Assembly: GCF_022832435.1 (NCBI RefSeq)
Contig: NZ_JALHLF010000020.1
Location: forward strand, 1 to 46,331
Length of the DNA: 46,331 nucleotides
Direction: 5' to 3'
From: Novosphingobium organovorum
Lineage (GTDB): Bacteria > Pseudomonadota > Alphaproteobacteria > Sphingomonadales > Sphingomonadaceae
Notes under the pieces: model-generated
Seen by the model: only the letters and a program-made list of their open reading frames with translations
Databases searched by the model: none
Told to the model about the DNA's origin: nothing
Shown here: positions 42,624-46,331 of the stretch, piece after piece
How the letters are laid out: every line of letters starts with the position of its first letter
How positions within the stretch are numbered: position 1 is the stretch's first letter
Translations under genes and position numbers: made by a program

Positions 42624-42794
42624 CCGGGGGATGATCCCCCGGACCCTCGAAATGTCGATGTTTGGGCATGACCCATCCGTCCGGCACGATTGGCGCCGCA
42701 GGCTCTAGAATGTCTCCCGACGAACCCGAGCGCAACGTTTAGGTGAAGCGCACCGCCTCCAGTTTTCGGGGTGCAGGGGGCAATGGCCCCCTGC
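42624..42794. repeat. Pair of REP-like hairpins between convergent genes
   Basis: Two strong palindromes lie in the 369-bp gap between convergent genes. One is CCGGGGGAT-G-ATCCCCCGG (42624-42642). The other is GCAGGGGGC-AATG-GCCCCCTGC (42773-42794). Both follow polypurine or polypyrimidine stretches. Intergenic position, paired arrangement and near-perfect stems resemble dispersed REP-type repeats of alphaproteobacteria. The rest of the gap shows no gene. Confidence 0.5.
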
Positions 42795-42858
42795 TTCAAT
42801 CCCTTCCTTCTTCGTCTGCCATGGGGCGAAACCGGAAGCTTAAATTTCGTGGCGCCGG

Positions 42859-43737
42859 CTAGGTCCCGTTGAGCCGAGCCTGCAATTCGGCGCGCAGCTT
42901 TTCGACCAGCGTGCTGACCTTGGGGGCGAGGTGTTTGGGGCGGGGATAGACCGCCCAAATCGGTTCGTCCTCGGGCCCTTCCGCGCTCAGCACTTCGACG
43001 AGCGCCCCGGTGGTGAGGTGCGGAGCGGCGTAGAAGCGCGGCAACTGGCACAGTCCCATGCCTTCGAGCGCCGCCTCCAGGACCATGATCCCGCTGTTGG
43101 CCTTCCAGCGCCCTTCGGGCCGGAAGGTGGCCCCGCGCGCGAATTGCCACAGCGTGTTGGAGCCGAGCAGACAGGCGTGCGCCTTGAGGTCGGACAGGCG
43201 CTGCGGCGTGCCGTGCGCGGCGAGGTAGGCGGGCGCGGCGACGGTCACCATCGCGCGCGAGGCGACCCGCGTTGCGACCAGGCGCGAATCCTCCAGATGT
43301 CCGGTGCGGATGGCAAGGTCATAGCCGTCGCGAATGAGGTCGACCACGTCGTTGTCGAGATCGCAGCTGACCGAAATGTCCGGGAATTCGAGCGCATAGG
43401 CGCGCAGGATCGGGCCGATGAAGCGTTCGCCCAGCGTGTAGGAGCAGGTAATGCGCAAGTGTCCGCGCGGGGCCGCGCTCGCGCTCATCGCGGCAATGGC
43501 GTCGTCGCGCTCGGTGATGAGGCGCGCGGCGGTGTCGAGAAAGTGGCGGCCCGCTTCGGTCAGGCTGAGCGAGCGGGTGGTGCGGTGAAACAGCAGGTTG
43601 CCCAGTCGCGCCTCGAGCCGCCCGACCGAGCGGCTCATGTGCGTGACCGACGCGCCGAAAGTGCGCGCCGCGCCGGTGAAGCTGCCCGCGCGCGCGACGC
43701 TTACGAATTCCTCGATTCCATCCCAGGTTCCGCTCAT
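42859..43737 (-). CDS. LysR family transcriptional regulator
   Basis: LysR-type regulator of 292 residues. The DNA-binding region reads [40 protein letters not shown] and [20 protein letters not shown]. The effector domain follows ([40 protein letters not shown]). The ATG at 43737 has AGGGA five bases upstream. It diverges from frmA with 111 bp between the starts, so it is the natural candidate to control the formaldehyde cassette. Many frm operons use FrmR instead; no FrmR is seen here. Confidence 0.92.
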   Translation of the reverse strand: MSGTWDGIEEFVSVARAGSFTGAARTFGASVTHMSRSVGRLEARLGNLLFHRTTRSLSLTEAGRHFLDTAARLITERDDAIAAMSASAAPRGHLRITCSYTLGERFIGPILRAYALEFPDISVSCDLDNDVVDLIRDGYDLAIRTGHLEDSRLVATRVASRAMVTVAAPAYLAAHGTPQRLSDLKAHACLLGSNTLWQFARGATFRPEGRWKANSGIMVLEAALEGMGLCQLPRFYAAPHLTTGALVEVLSAEGPEDEPIWAVYPRPKHLAPKVSTLVEKLRAELQARLNGT

Positions 43738-43848
43738 GATTATCCCTGTAGAGTTATAATGCTTTGCGTAACAACCCCATTCACGCCAATCCGGCAACGC
43801 GTTAGAAGGCCCGCCAACGCATCACGGTACGCTACAGGAGACCCGTTC

Positions 43849-44961
43849 ATGAAAACCCGCGCCGCCGTCGCCTTTGAAGCCAAGAAGCCGCTGGAGATCG
43901 TGGAAGTCGACCTCGAGGGCCCCAAGGCGGGCGAGGTCCTGGTCGAGATCATGGCGACCGGCATCTGCCACACCGACGCCTACACGCTCGACGGGCTCGA
44001 TTCCGAAGGTCTGTTCCCCTCGATCCTGGGCCACGAAGGCGCAGGGATCGTGCGCGAGGTCGGGCCGGGCGTGACCTCGGTCGCGGTCGATGACCATGTC
44101 ATCCCGCTCTACACGCCGGAATGCCGCCAGTGCAAAACCTGCACCTCGGGCAAGTCGAACCTGTGCACCTCGATCCGCTCGACCCAGGGGCAGGGGCTCA
44201 TGCCCGACGGCACCAGCCGCTTTTCCTACAAGGGGCAGACGATCTTCCACTACATGGGTTGCTCGACCTTCTCGAACTTCACCGTGCTGCCCGAGATCGC
44301 GCTCGCCAAGATCCGCAAGGACGCGCCGTTCCAGTCCTCGTGCTACATTGGCTGCGGCGTGACCACCGGCGTTGGCGCGGTGGTCAACACCGCCAAGGTC
44401 CAGGTGGGTGACAATGTCGCGATCTTCGGCCTGGGCGGTATCGGCCTCAACGTGATCCAGGGGGCGAAGCTCGCCGGGGCCAACAAGATCATCGGTGTCG
44501 ACATCAACCCCGATCGCGAGGAATGGGGCCGCAAGTTCGGCATGACCGACTTCCTCAACACCAAGGGGATGAAGCGCGAGGACGTGATCGCCAAGATCCT
44601 CCAGATGACCGACGGCGGCGCGGACTACACCTTCGACTGCACCGGCAACACCGAAGTGATGCGCACCGCGCTCGAATGCTGCCACCGCGGCTGGGGTGAG
44701 AGCATCATCATCGGCGTGGCCGAGGCGGGCAAGGAAATCGCTACCCGCCCGTTTCAGCTGGTGACCGGCCGCGTGTGGAAGGGCACCGCGTTCGGCGGCG
44801 CCAAGGGCCGGACCGACGTGCCCAAGATCGTCGATTGGTACATGGACGGAAAAATCCAGATCGATCCGATGATTACCCACGTCATGGGGCTTGAAGACAT
44901 CAACAAGGCGTTCGATCTCATGCACGCGGGCGAATCGATCCGTTCGGTCGTGGTTTACTGA
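43849..44961 (+). CDS. frmA: S-(hydroxymethyl)glutathione dehydrogenase / class III alcohol dehydrogenase
   Basis: Zinc- and NAD-dependent enzyme of 370 residues that oxidises S-hydroxymethylglutathione, the spontaneous adduct of formaldehyde and glutathione, to S-formylglutathione. Catalytic zinc ligands are in [10 protein letters not shown] and GHEGAGIV. The structural zinc cysteines are in [17 protein letters not shown]. The Rossmann motif is [20 protein letters not shown]. Length and ending (IRSVVVY) are exactly those of the class III family. AGGAG precedes the ATG. It is followed by a VOC protein and S-formylglutathione hydrolase, forming a complete formaldehyde detoxification cassette; the same enzyme can reduce S-nitrosoglutathione. 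Confidence 0.97.
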   Translation: MKTRAAVAFEAKKPLEIVEVDLEGPKAGEVLVEIMATGICHTDAYTLDGLDSEGLFPSILGHEGAGIVREVGPGVTSVAVDDHVIPLYTPECRQCKTCTSGKSNLCTSIRSTQGQGLMPDGTSRFSYKGQTIFHYMGCSTFSNFTVLPEIALAKIRKDAPFQSSCYIGCGVTTGVGAVVNTAKVQVGDNVAIFGLGGIGLNVIQGAKLAGANKIIGVDINPDREEWGRKFGMTDFLNTKGMKREDVIAKILQMTDGGADYTFDCTGNTEVMRTALECCHRGWGESIIIGVAEAGKEIATRPFQLVTGRVWKGTAFGGAKGRTDVPKIVDWYMDGKIQIDPMITHVMGLEDINKAFDLMHAGESIRSVVVY

Positions 44962-44975
44962 GGAGTTCCGTTACG

Positions 44976-45356
44976 ATGTTCAGCCATATCTTCGTGGGCA
45001 CCAACGATCCGGCCGCCGCCAAGGTGTTCTACGACGCCGTGTTCGGGGCCTATGGGCTCAAGGAAGGCTTCGCGATCAAGGACGGCGCGGCGTTCGTCTA
45101 CTCGGACGGCACCGCCAACTTCATCGTCGGCACTCCGTCGAACGGCGAGCCCGCAACCTTTGCCAATGGCGGCACGATCGGCCTCAAGGCGGCGAGCCCC
45201 GAGGTGGTCGATGCGGCGTACAAGGCGGGCATCGCGGCGGGTGGCTCGTGCGATGGTGAGCCCGGTCCGCGTGCGGCGTTCCCCGGCAGCTATGGCGCGT
45301 ACTTGCGCGATCCGGACAACAACAAGCTGTGCCTGTGGCACGTGGCCGCGGCCTGA
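44976..45356 (+). CDS. VOC family (glyoxalase/bleomycin-resistance fold) protein
   Basis: Small protein of 126 residues of the vicinal-oxygen-chelate fold. It opens with MFSHIFVGTNDPAAAKVFYD, ends with FPGSYGAYLRDPDNNKLCLWH and has a His near the start (SHIFVG), as expected for metal-binding VOC proteins. It lies 14 bp after frmA and 10 bp before the S-formylglutathione hydrolase gene, with GAGGAG upstream. The conserved place between these two genes suggests help with glutathione adducts, for example isomerisation or binding of S-hydroxymethylglutathione. Specific activity is not known. Confidence 0.88.
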   Translation: MFSHIFVGTNDPAAAKVFYDAVFGAYGLKEGFAIKDGAAFVYSDGTANFIVGTPSNGEPATFANGGTIGLKAASPEVVDAAYKAGIAAGGSCDGEPGPRAAFPGSYGAYLRDPDNNKLCLWHVAAA

Positions 45357-45366
45357 GGAACGCGTG

Positions 45367-46203
45367 ATGAGCCTCGAGACGGTATCGACCAACCGCAGCC
45401 ATGGCGGCACGCAGGGCGTCTACGCCCATGCCTCGGCCGAGACGGGCACGACGATGACCTTTGCGGTCTTCGTGCCCGATCACGAGCCTGGCGCCCGGTT
45501 GCCGGTTCTGTGGTACCTCTCGGGGCTCACCTGCACCCACGCCAACGTCACCGAAAAGGGCGAATTTCGCGCGGCTTGCGCCGAGCATGGGATCATCTTC
45601 GTGGCGCCGGACACCAGCCCGCGCGGCGAGCCGGTGCCTGATGATGAAGGCTACGATTTCGGCAAGGGCGCTGGCTTCTACGTCGATGCGACGAAGGAGC
45701 CCTGGAAGGCCAACTTCCGCATGCGCGCCTACATCGAACGCGAACTGCCCGCGCTGGTGGCCGAGGCCTTTCCCGCCGACATGACCCGTCAGGGCATCAC
45801 CGGCCATTCGATGGGGGGGCACGGCGCGCTCACCATCGGCTTGCGCAATCCCCAGCGGTTTCGCTCGGTCAGCGCGTTTGCGCCGATCGTCTCGCCGCTC
45901 GCTTGCCCCTGGGGCGAAAAGGCGCTGGGGGGCTATCTCGGGGCGGATCGGGCGGCCTGGCGTGAATACGATGCCTGTGCGCTGATCGCCGACGGTGCCC
46001 GTGTGCCCGCCCTTCTGGTCGATCAGGGCAGCGCCGATGGTTTCCTTGAAGATCAGCTCAAGACCGGGCTGCTGGTCGAGGCATGCGAGGCCGCGGGCCA
46101 GAGCGCCACGATCCGCATGCAGGAGGGGTACGACCACTCGTACTACTTCATTTCGACATTCCTTGGTGAGCATATCGCCTGGCACGCGCGCCACTTCGCG
46201 TAA
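45367..46203 (+). CDS. fghA: S-formylglutathione hydrolase
   Basis: Alpha/beta hydrolase of 278 residues that splits S-formylglutathione into formate and glutathione, the last step of the cassette begun by frmA. The nucleophile motif is GHSMGGHGAL, the acid is in LLVDQGSADGFLE and the base in MQEGYDHSYYF. The family phrases VLWYLSGLTCTHANVTEKG and VAPDTSPRGEPVPDDEGYDF are unmistakable. The ATG at 45367 has AGGAA upstream; a GTG one codon earlier is the alternative. Only about 130 bases follow in the window. Confidence 0.97.
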   Translation: MSLETVSTNRSHGGTQGVYAHASAETGTTMTFAVFVPDHEPGARLPVLWYLSGLTCTHANVTEKGEFRAACAEHGIIFVAPDTSPRGEPVPDDEGYDFGKGAGFYVDATKEPWKANFRMRAYIERELPALVAEAFPADMTRQGITGHSMGGHGALTIGLRNPQRFRSVSAFAPIVSPLACPWGEKALGGYLGADRAAWREYDACALIADGARVPALLVDQGSADGFLEDQLKTGLLVEACEAAGQSATIRMQEGYDHSYYFISTFLGEHIAWHARHFA

Positions 46204-46234
46204 TACCAACCTGCAGTAATCCTGACCTATGAGG

Positions 46235-46331
46235 GCGGTTCCTGGTGGTTCTCGACCAGAAGCGTCCGACGAGGCGATGCGGTTCATCGTCACGAGGACG
46301 CGACGCCGTTCGAGGGCCACCAGGAACCGCC
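46235..46331. repeat. Imperfect long palindrome at the window edge (MITE-like)
   Basis: GGCGGTTCCTGGTGG (46235-46249) is matched exactly by its reverse complement at 46317-46331. The pairing continues inward with mismatches: CTCGA with TCGAG, CGTCC with GGACG, and GATG/CATC near the centre. The whole ~97 bp can fold back on itself. Terminal inverted repeats with no gene between suggest a miniature inverted-repeat element or a repeat-type hairpin; the right boundary coincides with the end of the window, so it may extend further. Confidence 0.6.

Noticed and set aside
42536..43150. Open frame of 204 codons on the minus strand overlapping the LysR gene end
   Set aside because: It runs across the REP-like hairpins and the LysR gene in the wrong frame, with no motif.

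Overview
The window looks like chromosome from a GC-rich alphaproteobacterium. A sphingomonad close to Novosphingobium or Sphingobium is most likely. This is inferred from two ECF-sigma/FecR/TonB-receptor loci, the DUF3649-PepSY-DUF3325 siderophore accessory set, a MASE1 kinase paired with a FixJ-type regulator, and a CHASE2 kinase. No rRNA, tRNA or CRISPR array was found.

Region by region. (1) 0-10.8 kb: a tricorn-like S41 protease (minus) diverges from a sigma factor-FecR-STN-type TonB receptor-S9 peptidase cluster (plus). The likely job is sensing, importing and degrading a peptide. (2) 10.8-13.05 kb: two different L,D-transpeptidase-family proteins (minus). (3) 13.2-19.5 kb (minus): an iron-uptake operon led by a perfect 21-bp Fur-box-like palindrome, in the order siderophore receptor, DUF3649, PepSY protein, DUF3325, ECF sigma factor, a broken FecR fused to the C-terminal domain of a TonB, and a small unknown protein. 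(4) 19.8-23.04 kb: a MASE1 sensor kinase and FixJ-type regulator in an overlapping pair, then a PilZ-like protein. (5) 23.2-28.8 kb: jetA-jetB-jetC of a Wadjet/MksBEF-type SMC system in one overlapping operon. The usual fourth gene, the nuclease jetD, is missing. A decayed IS110-family element begins within about 15 bp of the jetC stop codon. (6) 29.6-35.7 kb: an HWE/HisKA_2-type kinase, a small putative lipoprotein, and a minus-strand operon of OmpR-type regulator, LysM-FecR envelope protein and CHASE2-PAS kinase. (7) 35.7-36.65 kb: 0.9 kb with no convincing gene but many strong hairpins, including a terminator-like structure. (8) 36.65-42.5 kb: a small acidic protein, a LysR regulator diverging from an aldo/keto reductase-MFS pair, an enoyl-CoA hydratase and an isovaleryl-CoA-dehydrogenase-like enzyme. 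(9) 42.5-42.86 kb: three strong hairpins between convergent genes, two of them REP-like. (10) 42.86-46.2 kb: a LysR regulator diverging from a glutathione-dependent formaldehyde detoxification cassette (frmA, a VOC protein, S-formylglutathione hydrolase). The right edge is a ~97-bp imperfect palindrome resembling a miniature transposable element.

The most interesting points are the JetABC operon without JetD next to an IS remnant, the FecR-TonB chimera with a frameshift inside a Fur-boxed operon, the CHASE2/LysM-FecR/OmpR signalling module, and the structured gene-free block at 35.7-36.6 kb. All calls come from reading the sequence by eye. No database search was run.
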